Under the pieces are notes generated by a model. That model ran no database searches and had not been told where the DNA came from. It saw only the letters and a program-made list of their open reading frames with translations. Positions 44,399 through 52,160 of a stretch of 64,000 bases of DNA are shown here, in pieces. This DNA is from an uncultured Spartobacteria bacterium (GTDB taxonomy: Bacteria > Verrucomicrobiota > Verrucomicrobiia > Chthoniobacterales > Chthoniobacteraceae), in contig CAIXGS010000004.1 of assembly GCA_903919125.1 (NCBI GenBank), positions 62,001 to 126,000 of the forward strand, read 5' to 3'. Position 1 is the stretch's first letter; each line of letters begins with the position of its first letter. Position numbers and translations under genes: made by a program.

Positions 44399-46846
44399 AT
44401 GAAAGCCTCCTTTCTACTGCTCCCCCTCTTTTTTCCTTTCTCTTTTTCCCACGCCGAGCCACCGCCGCGATCCGTCTCCGGGATTTACCCGAGCCTCGCC
44501 ATGTTTAACCAAGAGGGCGAGTGCGGCACTGGCGCAGTCGTACCCTGGGCCGGACGTCTCTGGGTCATCACCTACGGACCGCACCGCCCCTTCGGCTCCT
44601 CCGATAAACTCTACGAAATCACCCCAGAACTCACCCAAATCATCCGTCCCGAGAGCATCGGCGGCACCCCCGCCAACCGGATGATCCACAAGGAATCCAA
44701 CCAACTCGCCATCGGTCCTTACCTCATCGACTCCACAGGCAATGTGCGCGTCATTCCTTGGCAAAAAATGCCGGGTCGCCTCACCGGTTCCGCCCGACAT
44801 CTCACCGATCCCGCGAACAAGCTCTACTACGCCACCATGGAGGAAGCCCTATACGAGGTGGATATACATTCTCTCCAAGTTCGCGGCCTCATTAAAGATG
44901 GCAACCCCGTTCCCAAAAGCGTCTCCACCGCCGAAGACCATCCGGCCCCCGTCTCCTCCACCCTCCCCGGCTATCACGGGAAAGGTCTCTACTCCGGCCA
45001 AGGCAGAGTCGTGTATGCCAACAACGGCGAAAATTCTCCACTCGCTCGGATGGATCCAACCATCCCCAGCGGCGCCCTCGGGGAATGGAAGGGCGAAGGC
45101 GAATGGAGCCTCGTCCGCCGCAACCAGTTCACCGAGGTCACTGGTCCGGGAGGCATCTTCGGTTCTTCTTCCCCCGAAACGGACCCCATCTGGAGCGTGG
45201 GCTGGGACTCCAAATCGCTTCTCCTCATGCTTTTGGAAAAAGGCGAGTGGCAGACCTTCCGGCTTCCGAAATCCAGTAACTCCTACGACGGCGCCCATGG
45301 GTGGAACACCGAGTGGCCCAGAATCCGAGACATCGGCGAAACAAACCTGCTGATGACGATGCACGGCGCGTTCTGGGATTTCCCGAAAACGTTCGACTCT
45401 ACCCACTCTGGGGGGATCACGCCGCGCTCCAACTACCTCAAAGTCATCGGCGATTTCGCACGCTGGAATGACCGCATCGTATTCGGCTGCGACGACACCG
45501 CCAAAAGCGAGTTCCTGAACAAACGTAAACTCAAGGGCGATCTCGCTGCCCCGGGCCAGTCCCAGTCGAATTTGTGGTTTGTTGCACCCGATCAACTCGA
45601 CCGTCTCGGCCCCGTGGTGGGCCGCGGCAACGTCTGGGTCGACGAATCCATTCCAGCCAACCAGCCCTCCGACCCCTATCTCTTTAATGGCTACGCCCAT
45701 CGTTGCCTCTTTTTGTCCCACCAATCCCCGAACCCCGTTCGCTTCAGCCTCGAGGTTGATCGCGACGGTTCTAACCATTGGAGCCCGCTCAAAATCGTGG
45801 AAGTACCAGCCTCCGGCGCTCTCACCCTTCCCTTTGACCCGAAGGAATCCGCCGCTTGGATCCGCGTGCGCCCAGAGTCGGAGGCCAAATCCGTTAGCGC
45901 CTCCTTTGTGTACCGGAACTCAGATACGCGCCCGCAAACCAACGCCCCCCAGTTCGCTCCCATCGCACAGGACGGCGGTTCCTGCGACTTCGGCGGCTTG
46001 CTACTGACCACGGGCAAAGACACGCACAACCTGCGTGTTTTGACCAAGAATAAAGCTGGCAAACCCTCGTGCTACGACCTCGACGGGAATCTCCAATTCC
46101 AACCAGTTGCCGATCCCGGCGTGTTGGATGAAATTTCCAAAGCCACCGCCATACCTGAGGGCGTGATCTCCACCGATGCAGCCTCAGTTGTGTACGAGGA
46201 CGGAAAAAAACGTTGGCGCCTTCCGAAGGGGAACGCCGAGATGGAAAAACCCAGTCCCTATGGAAAGGAACGGATTTGCCGCGAGGTGTCTACAGAGCGA
46301 GACCTATTTAACATGCACGGCACTTTTTATGAGCTGCCGGCCGAAAACGCGGGCGGCTTCTCCAAAATTCGTCCTGTGGCCACTCACAATCTGCGCATCC
46401 ACGATTACGCCTCCTACCGCGGAATGCTCGTACTCAGCGGACTCAAAGCCGACGCGAAAGCCGACTCCCACGTCGTACGCTCCGAAGACGGTGTATGCGC
46501 CCTCTGGCTGGGAGCCATTGACGACCTTTGGGCTCTAGGCAAACCTCGCGGCCACGGCGGTCCCTGGCACGACACGGAAATTCAAGCCAACACCCCGAGC
46601 GACGCCTACCTAATCCACGGCTACGATCGCAAAAGCCTGACCCTCTCTCATCGCGCCGCTAGCCCGGTCAGATTCCTCGTGGAAGTTGACCCAACGGGCG
46701 ACGGCACATGGCTTCCCTACCAGGAGTTCACAGTAAAAGCGGGAGAGACCCATCAGCATGCCTTCCCTGAATCTTTCTCCGCGGCATGGGTACGGTTGGT
46801 GAGCGATAGCGCGACCAAGGCCAGTGCGGAGTTTCTGTACGAGTAG
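44399..46846 (+). CDS. Large secreted protein with duplicated C-terminal domain, unknown function
   Basis: This 815-residue protein has a signal peptide (MKASFLLLPLFFPFSFSHA). Two similar blocks are visible, one ending near residue 505 and one at the C-terminus: DESIPANQPSDPYLFNGY and DTEIQANTPSDAYLIHGY, each followed by LSHxxxxPVRFxxEVD, an AAWxR segment and FVYR or FLYE. The stretches before them look like beta-propeller strands. The protein therefore arose by internal duplication of a propeller-plus-sandwich unit. No catalytic motif was recognised. It probably belongs to the sigma-cytochrome cassette or follows it. Confidence 0.7.
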   Translation: MKASFLLLPLFFPFSFSHAEPPPRSVSGIYPSLAMFNQEGECGTGAVVPWAGRLWVITYGPHRPFGSSDKLYEITPELTQIIRPESIGGTPANRMIHKESNQLAIGPYLIDSTGNVRVIPWQKMPGRLTGSARHLTDPANKLYYATMEEALYEVDIHSLQVRGLIKDGNPVPKSVSTAEDHPAPVSSTLPGYHGKGLYSGQGRVVYANNGENSPLARMDPTIPSGALGEWKGEGEWSLVRRNQFTEVTGPGGIFGSSSPETDPIWSVGWDSKSLLLMLLEKGEWQTFRLPKSSNSYDGAHGWNTEWPRIRDIGETNLLMTMHGAFWDFPKTFDSTHSGGITPRSNYLKVIGDFARWNDRIVFGCDDTAKSEFLNKRKLKGDLAAPGQSQSNLWFVAPDQLDRLGPVVGRGNVWVDESIPANQPSDPYLFNGYAHRCLFLSHQSPNPVRFSLEVDRDGSNHWSPLKIVEVPASGALTLPFDPKESAAWIRVRPESEAKSVSASFVYRNSDTRPQTNAPQFAPIAQDGGSCDFGGLLLTTGKDTHNLRVLTKNKAGKPSCYDLDGNLQFQPVADPGVLDEISKATAIPEGVISTDAASVVYEDGKKRWRLPKGNAEMEKPSPYGKERICREVSTERDLFNMHGTFYELPAENAGGFSKIRPVATHNLRIHDYASYRGMLVLSGLKADAKADSHVVRSEDGVCALWLGAIDDLWALGKPRGHGGPWHDTEIQANTPSDAYLIHGYDRKSLTLSHRAASPVRFLVEVDPTGDGTWLPYQEFTVKAGETHQHAFPESFSAAWVRLVSDSATKASAEFLYE

Positions 46847-46878
46847 CGAGGTCAGGAAGCGCGGGGGAGGGCAGGGGA

Positions 46879-46896
46879 GGGACAGACACTTTTCCC
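46879..46896 (-). repeat. Dispersed AAAAGTGTCTGTCCC motif copy
   Basis: The minus strand reads GGGAAAAGTGTCTGTCCC. It is a stand-alone copy in the 185-bp gap after the 815-residue protein gene, within a G-rich run. Confidence 0.6.
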
Positions 46897-47031
46897 CGCC
46901 ACTTGCGGTTTCTGGTAAGCGAAGAGGGGCAGCGGGTGGAAGCGCCAAATTAAACAGTGTAGGGAGCCAACACCCAGAAGTGGCTGAGATGTTTTACTTG
47001 CACCCTCGTTGGAAATGAAAAAGGTGAGCAG

Positions 47032-48171
47032 GTGCGAATCCTCGTTCCACTTCTTCTTGGAATTTCTCAGCTTTCTTCAATTGGTTTTTCGGAGGTGGAC
47101 GAACCGCTGCTCGTTGGTGCCATCCGTTGGGATGCCTGGTATGGCGATGGGAAGGTTGTTCGGGCTGTGGAGGCTTCGCTTGGACAGCCGAAATATCATT
47201 TTCGTCTACCATGGTTTGCGCAGTTGATGGGAGACGATAAGGTCAGGATTAACGGCGACTCTCAGGCCATTGTGGAGCAAGAGATTTCGTACGCAGCACA
47301 GTCTGGGCTGAATTACTGGGCCTTTATCGACTACTGGAATGACGTGCCCTCCATGCAAATCGCTCTTACGCGTTTTAAGTCGGCACAAGATAAAAAAGGA
47401 ATTCGCTACTGCCTGATAGAAGAGGGCGGGCGGCTCGATGAAAGGGGGATCACGGCTTGGAGTAGGCTTGTGGAAAATTTTCAGCATCCCGATTACCAGA
47501 CAGTGCTCGGCGGCCGGCCATTGTTGTTTGTGTACATCAAACCGACAAAGTTCGAAAAAAGCGACTGGGACGAACTAAGGCGTCAGACCACCGCCGCTGG
47601 ACTGAACAATCCTTACCTCGTGCTGATGGGGTGGAATCTTAAGGAAACCGCCAAAGACATGGAGGAACTTGGATTTGACGCTGTTTCAGCCTACGCGAGA
47701 GGCGGATCTTACAGTTGGGATCAACCGAACTATGATCGGCAATGCCAGTTGCTTCGGGAAGGCCTTTGGCAGAGGTGGCGTGAATTACAAGTTCCCTGTA
47801 TCACTCTCGCCAGTGCCGGTTGGGATACGCGGCCGCGCATGGAGCGTCCGCCGTTCTGGATTAACGATATAAACATCCAGCCATTGCCCGATCCGACGCC
47901 CTTTGCTGAACAAAAGCCGCTGATAGATTCCGTAACAGCCACTCCTGTGGAACTGGCGGCGCACATCCGTGAGGCCGTCGTTTGGACCAAGGAAAACCGC
48001 GACATTAATATCACCAACTCCGTGCTCATTTACGCATGGAACGAGCACGACGAGGGCGGATGGTTGCAGCCCACGCTTGGTGTGGACCGGCTCCCGAATG
48101 AAGAGCGCATCCGAGCGCTGAGAAGCGTTTTGCACCCAAATTCCAAGGAGAGCACCCTCTCAAAACCTTGA
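47032..48171 (+). CDS. GH99-like/WbsX-type secreted protein
   Basis: The protein has 379 residues from the GTG at 47032, which opens a short hydrophobic signal (RILVPLLLGISQLSS). It has the TIM-barrel pattern of GH99-like proteins: GAIRWDAWYGDG, GLNYWAFIDYWN, and a late acidic motif YAWNEHDEGGWLQPT. GH99 enzymes act on alpha-mannose or related glycans, while WbsX relatives occur in surface polysaccharide loci. Which activity applies here cannot be told. A terminator-like hairpin lies 143 bp downstream. Confidence 0.72.
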   Translation: MRILVPLLLGISQLSSIGFSEVDEPLLVGAIRWDAWYGDGKVVRAVEASLGQPKYHFRLPWFAQLMGDDKVRINGDSQAIVEQEISYAAQSGLNYWAFIDYWNDVPSMQIALTRFKSAQDKKGIRYCLIEEGGRLDERGITAWSRLVENFQHPDYQTVLGGRPLLFVYIKPTKFEKSDWDELRRQTTAAGLNNPYLVLMGWNLKETAKDMEELGFDAVSAYARGGSYSWDQPNYDRQCQLLREGLWQRWRELQVPCITLASAGWDTRPRMERPPFWINDINIQPLPDPTPFAEQKPLIDSVTATPVELAAHIREAVVWTKENRDINITNSVLIYAWNEHDEGGWLQPTLGVDRLPNEERIRALRSVLHPNSKESTLSKP

Positions 48172-48222
48172 GCCGAGCCGATAAAAAATTTCTTTTTGCG
48201 TACGTGTGAGGAAAAGCGGCGG

Positions 48223-48237
48223 AAAGTGTCTGTCCCC
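48223..48237 (+). repeat. Dispersed AAAGTGTCTGTCCCC motif copy
   Basis: This is a full core copy in the 195-bp gap between the GH99-like gene and the NYN gene. Confidence 0.6.
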
Positions 48238-48313
48238 TCCGCACCTACTCTCGCGAAAACCATGATTTCCTGTTGACTGCATGAGCGTCTGAAGAGATAG
48301 TAGAGTACTTACT

Positions 48314-48354
48314 CCCCGTCCGACACGCCGCAAGGCCCGGGCGGGGTTATTTTT
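48314..48354 (+). terminator. Rho-independent terminator or attenuator before the NYN gene
   Basis: A stem CCCCGTCCG / CGGGCGGGG (9 pairs, one G-T) is followed by TTATTTTT. It can end transcription of the GH99-like gene. Because the NYN start codon is only 12 nt beyond the T-run, it may instead act as an attenuator in that gene's leader. Confidence 0.65.
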
Positions 48355-48366
48355 GAGCGGAAAATC

Positions 48367-48999
48367 GTGCTCGTTGACCCCACTGAAAAGCGAGCCATTG
48401 CGTTTGTGGACGGCCAGAATCTCTTCCGCTGCGCGAAAACAGCATTTGGCTACACCTATCCAAATTATGACGTTCAGGCTCTGTCCGAAGCTGTTTGTGC
48501 AAAACAAGGGTGGAAACTAATCGAAACCCGCTTCTATACGGGAGTTCCTGATCCAGCCGACGATTCCAGGTGGAATCATTTCTGGACTAAAAAACTCCTT
48601 CAAATGAGTCGTCAGGGCGTCCACACGTACTCCCGCTTGCTTCGCTATCGCAACCAGACTTTCCGTCTCCCTGATGGCTCTGAACATGCCACTCTTGTCG
48701 GTCAGGAAAAAGGCGTGGACGTCCGGCTTGCTCTCGACATCGTGGGTTCCGCCTACCAGAGAGCAGCAGACGTGTTTCTTGTATTCAGCCAAGACCAAGA
48801 TTTATCTGAGGTTGCTGATGAGCTCCGGATGATATCCGCAGGTCAGAGTAAGTGGATCAAGATGGTGTCCGCATTTCCATCAAGCCCAACCTCCACAAAT
48901 CGGCGAGGAATCAACGGCACGGACTGGATTCGGATTGATAGGGCCATGTACGACGCATGCCTGGATTCACGGGATTACAGGCCCAAGACGCAAACGTAA
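48367..48999 (+). CDS. NYN-domain (PIN-like) ribonuclease-type protein
   Basis: The protein has 210 residues from the GTG at 48367, the only start that keeps the N-terminal motif; GAGCGG 6 nt upstream is a weak ribosome site. The NYN fold is clear: AIAFVDGQNLF with the first metal Asp, KGVDVRLALDIVG in the middle, and VFLVFSQDQDLSEVADEL with the third acidic cluster. NYN proteins are metal-dependent RNases, some acting in toxin-antitoxin or RNA processing. No partner gene is adjacent. The hairpin just upstream may limit its expression. Confidence 0.82.
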   Translation: MLVDPTEKRAIAFVDGQNLFRCAKTAFGYTYPNYDVQALSEAVCAKQGWKLIETRFYTGVPDPADDSRWNHFWTKKLLQMSRQGVHTYSRLLRYRNQTFRLPDGSEHATLVGQEKGVDVRLALDIVGSAYQRAADVFLVFSQDQDLSEVADELRMISAGQSKWIKMVSAFPSSPTSTNRRGINGTDWIRIDRAMYDACLDSRDYRPKTQT

Positions 49000-49036
49000 G
49001 AATTGCGGCTAAAGACCGGAGCTGGCAGTGACCGCA

Positions 49037-49052
49037 GGGGACAGACAACTTT
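49037..49052 (-). repeat. Dispersed AGTTGTCTGTCCCC motif copy
   Basis: This is a slightly degenerate copy (GTT for GTG) between the NYN and AbiEii-like modules. Confidence 0.55.
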
Positions 49053-49114
49053 CGTTCACAGGCGGAGCAAAAGATGAGGTTGCGAACCGAAAGCGCCGAC
49101 GTTAGGGTAGTTCC

Positions 49115-49297
49115 GTGTCGAGTACCGAACTTTTCGAGCCGTTGAAAAAACGCGTGGGAGGGAGTCTCTCCAGGCTTTCGCCTTTGCGTCGGCTTGAGAT
49201 GCTCCGGCGCAATGCCCTCATGCTGCGGGGCGGCAAGTGGACGCCTCCTAAGGAAGATGGAACCCTCATTCGAAAAATTGTTGGGATTGCTCGCTAA
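49115..49297 (+). CDS. Small partner of AbiEii-like nucleotidyltransferase
   Basis: This 60-residue basic protein starts at a GTG, with predicted helices PLKKRVGGSLSRLSPLRRLE and a short C-terminal segment GTLIRKIVGIAR. It overlaps the nucleotidyltransferase start by 41 bp, as small antitoxin-like genes often do. No DNA-binding motif is obvious. A role as the antitoxin or regulator of the downstream gene is inferred from the arrangement only. Confidence 0.55.
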   Translation: MSSTELFEPLKKRVGGSLSRLSPLRRLEMLRRNALMLRGGKWTPPKEDGTLIRKIVGIAR

Positions 49298-49730
49298 GAG
49301 CGGAGTTCGGTTCGTGGTTGTCGGCGGTGTTGCCGTGACGCTACATGGCTATGTCCGCTTGACTGAAGCCGTCGATTTGCTGGTTTCCGCTGAAGCAGGT
49401 AATTTAGAGTGTTTGTTGGCCGCGCTGAAGCACTTTGGCGAAGGATATGCTTCGGAGCTTCAACCATCAGATTTTGACGATTCGGAGGGAGCCATTCGCA
49501 TTGTTGAAGAGACTGAAAGTTGCCATGTCGACTTGTTTACGTGCATGTCGGGAAGACGTTACGAAGACGTTGTCGGGGACGCTGAGATCTTCACGCTTAA
49601 CGGGCTGGAGGTTCGATACGCTTCGAAGGACGCTCTGATCGCGTGGAAGGAAAAATCGGTACGCGATAAAGATCGTCTCGACGCCTTGGCGCTGAGGAGG
49701 CTTCAAGCGAACCCTTGCGCCTTTGATTGA
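49257..49730 (+). CDS. AbiEii/MNT-like nucleotidyltransferase with altered active site
   Basis: The protein has 157 residues from the ATG at 49257, with AAGGA just upstream. It has the nucleotidyltransferase motif GVAVTLHGYVRLTEAVDLLV. In active relatives the last part usually reads T-x-D-x-D; here it is T-E-A-V-D, so the first metal-binding Asp is Ala (codon GCC, one base from GAC). Activity may be lost or the residue supplied elsewhere. The C-terminal part (YASKDALIAWKEKSVRDKDR) matches the helical region of toxin-type members. A third acidic residue is present in CHVDLFT. Confidence 0.72.
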   Translation: MEPSFEKLLGLLAKSGVRFVVVGGVAVTLHGYVRLTEAVDLLVSAEAGNLECLLAALKHFGEGYASELQPSDFDDSEGAIRIVEETESCHVDLFTCMSGRRYEDVVGDAEIFTLNGLEVRYASKDALIAWKEKSVRDKDRLDALALRRLQANPCAFD

Positions 49731-49776
49731 GGCGTTTGGGAGAATCCAGCGTGGTTGCAGGGAAGGGAAACAGGAA

Positions 49777-49809
49777 ATAGGGGTCAGTGTTTATTTTCTT
49801 TCAGCCATA
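49777..49809 (+). repeat. Dispersed AATAGGGGTCAGTGTT motif, copy 1
   Basis: AATAGGGGTCAGTGTTTATT continues as TTCTTTCAGCCATA. A nearly identical block is at 56926-56959, and a partial inverted one is at 56021-56043. This is a second dispersed motif family, separate from GTGTCTGTCCC. Confidence 0.65.
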
Positions 49810-49831
49810 CCAATTGCGTGTTGCGTGGTCC

Positions 49832-51757
49832 CTAAAAATCCCAGCGCTGGGTCTTGCCCCCTTCAGGCTTGATCTCAATCCAGTCAAAACTTGCGGCTTC
49901 CGTCGGATGCGGAAGGTAGATGCGTAGAATTCCTGCCCCGTCGCTGCTGGGAAGGTCCACGGTGATGTCCTCCCAGTCTCCTCCCTTCGCGTTGTAAACG
50001 AACCTCTGCAAGTCCTTCGTTTTCGCGTCGGCTTTCGGCACAAGCTCGATACGGCCTTCTCCACCGCTCGCACTTTTCATTCTGAAGCTGATCTTTGCTG
50101 GGCCTGTCAATCCCGCCCCGACTCCCAGAAAGGGTGCTGGGCCAGTCCCGTTGGCGTTCAAAATTCCGTCCGTGATGGCTGCCGAGCAATTGCGGTTTTT
50201 CCAGCCTGCGAGCGGTTCATTCTTGGTCACCGCAATTTTACCGTAATTCGGATTCAGGCCGGGAATGACAGCCTCTGTGTCTTTGAGAAAATCGCTGATG
50301 AGGCCGTTGAGTTCGTTCACGAGTTCGGGCTTTTCTTGGGCGAGGTTGTGCGTTTCGCCAAGATCACTTGCCAAGTTGTAGAGTTCCAACCGGTCTGAGC
50401 CATCCCCGTTGCGAGCATAGAACCGAATCAATTTCCAATCCCCCCTTCGAACGTAAGTGCCGGGATAGAGCCCATCCATGTGCGAGGATTGATTCTCGCT
50501 GCCATGGGGAAAATGGCAGAAAAGGCGCTCTCTCGGCGACGCCCCACCTAGCAGGGCCTGAGATTGATCGTATCCGTCAAGTTTGAGTCCGGCGCGTGGT
50601 TTTAATCCGGTCAGGCTTAGGAGTGAAGGATAGAAGTCTGTGGATTGGAAAAGGATGTCGCTGGTGGCATCCGCTTTCACTTTGTCAGGCCAAACAAGAA
50701 TAAAGGGTTCCCGTGTTCCACCCTCGTAAAGAGATGCCTTACCACTGCGTAGAGGCAGGTTGCTTGTGGCGGGAATCTCTTCAAAACCTTTCGGGATTGT
50801 TGCCTTTGGTGGGTAAGCATAGCCCCCGTTATCCGAGAAAAAGACAATGATCGTGTTGTTGGCAATACCTGCATCGTCAATGGCCCGCAGGATACGACCA
50901 ACGCCGTCATCGAGACTTTTCACCATCGCTGCATAGAGCGGATTGTGCTGGGGATTCTTTGAATCAGCTTTCGCTTGAAAATGGTCGATGTAGTCCTGTC
51001 TCGCATTCCACGGGGAGTGCACGGAATACGCCCAGTAGTTCAGATAGAAGGGTTGATCTTTGTGGGACTGAATGTACTTGGCCGCTTCATTGGACATGCG
51101 GTCTTCGATATGCATTCCCACTTCATCTGTAATGGTGGGGTCTTTGATAAACTTCCATGGCGCAAGGTAGCCACCGCCCGGCCCGGCGGCGTTTGGAGCA
51201 TGTGGGAAGTCAGAATCAAATCCCTGATCCATGGGCTCGTAGTGGTCATTGGGATTTTTAGCGAGGTTGTGACCGAGGTGCCATTTGCCAAAGTGCGCCG
51301 TTGAGTAACCTTCTTCTTTAAGTGCTTCCGCCAAAGTGAAGTATTCGGGTTTGAGTCGGGAGATACTTCTGGCCTGTTGCACCCTTACTGAGGGGCCTTC
51401 TTGGGTGACTTGTTTTTCCAAATAGATCTCGTTGATATGGCACACTGGGGCCGTGATTCCAGTGCGGGCCGGGTACTGGCCGACCAGAATGCTAGAGCGT
51501 GTAGGCGAACAGAGCGGGCTCGCGGCGTAGGCCTGCGTGAACCGAGTGCCGCGCTTGGCGAGACGATCAATGTTTGGTGTCTCGTAGAAGGTGCTGCCGA
51601 AACAGGCCAGGTCATGCGCCCCTAGGTCATCCGCAAGAATGAAGACAATGTTTGGTCGACGAAGCTTTGGTGCATCCGCACTCTGGAGCGTTGTGATGGG
51701 TAAGAGCAAAGTCAGCAGTGGCGAAAGAAAACGCATGAGTCGTGATGGGTGCATCAT
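49832..51757 (-). CDS. Secreted sulfatase with C-terminal sandwich domain
   Basis: The protein has 641 residues, starting at the ATG at 51757 (ATGs at 51754 and 51736 are alternatives, the last giving the neatest signal peptide MRFLSPLLTLLLPITTLQSA). It is a type I sulfatase with NIVFILADDLGAHDLA and the formylglycine motif CSPTR at about residue 83, where Cys is the residue modified. After about residue 500 there is a strand-rich tail resembling a carbohydrate-binding sandwich. It hydrolyses sulfate esters, probably on a polysaccharide. No dedicated anaerobic activator is nearby. The frame extends to 51829, but that part lies in a dispersed repeat. Confidence 0.9.
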   Translation of the reverse strand: MMHPSRLMRFLSPLLTLLLPITTLQSADAPKLRRPNIVFILADDLGAHDLACFGSTFYETPNIDRLAKRGTRFTQAYAASPLCSPTRSSILVGQYPARTGITAPVCHINEIYLEKQVTQEGPSVRVQQARSISRLKPEYFTLAEALKEEGYSTAHFGKWHLGHNLAKNPNDHYEPMDQGFDSDFPHAPNAAGPGGGYLAPWKFIKDPTITDEVGMHIEDRMSNEAAKYIQSHKDQPFYLNYWAYSVHSPWNARQDYIDHFQAKADSKNPQHNPLYAAMVKSLDDGVGRILRAIDDAGIANNTIIVFFSDNGGYAYPPKATIPKGFEEIPATSNLPLRSGKASLYEGGTREPFILVWPDKVKADATSDILFQSTDFYPSLLSLTGLKPRAGLKLDGYDQSQALLGGASPRERLFCHFPHGSENQSSHMDGLYPGTYVRRGDWKLIRFYARNGDGSDRLELYNLASDLGETHNLAQEKPELVNELNGLISDFLKDTEAVIPGLNPNYGKIAVTKNEPLAGWKNRNCSAAITDGILNANGTGPAPFLGVGAGLTGPAKISFRMKSASGGEGRIELVPKADAKTKDLQRFVYNAKGGDWEDITVDLPSSDGAGILRIYLPHPTEAASFDWIEIKPEGGKTQRWDF

Positions 51758-51762
51758 AAGCG

Positions 51763-51861
51763 GGTAGATGACATGAGGTTGTCGACTTGCGAGAGACTCC
51801 GCGACTTTAAAAGTGATGACAATCTCCACTCCATCCCAATCAACCGTATCCTACGACTCCA
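51763..51861. repeat. 95-bp dispersed repeat, copy 1
   Basis: It is similar (by eye about 70%) to 56833-56928: both contain GGTAGATG, GAGGTTGTCGACTTG and CCATCCCA blocks in the same order. It lies just upstream of the sulfatase. On the minus strand both copies encode a similar short beginning (M-V/I-V-I-x-F-K). Confidence 0.55.
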
Positions 51862-51896
51862 TTAAAACTCGGCTTTTACCCGCCGGCAGGATTCCT

Positions 51897-52150
51897 TCAG
51901 CCTAGACGCGGGGGCCGCTCGACGGGATCACGATGAACGGACTTTTCATCAGCACCCGGCTCCGCACCGAGTACTTGCGCTTGGCCGTGGAATGAACGCC
52001 CGATGGCGTCACAACGCAAGTTTCGAAGCCGAATTTTCCTTTTCGCGAGGCGGGCTAAAGGCACATCGTGTGCTCCGATCGCTTCGCAGGTGTAGAAGGG
52101 ATCGTGCACGGCGATAAGCTGAGAAAAATCGTAGGGATATTAAACGAACC
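51897..52150 (-). pseudogene. Unidentified gene remnant
   Basis: The minus strand is open for about 85 codons, reading FNIPTIFSQLIAVHDPFYTC and then GAHDVPLARLAKRKIRLRN with protein-like composition, ending at 51897. There is no plausible start, and it overlaps the leader of the beta-helix gene. It is probably the 3' remnant of an unrecognised gene, but a chance frame is possible. Confidence 0.3.
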
Positions 52151-52160
52151 AATTCCTGAA

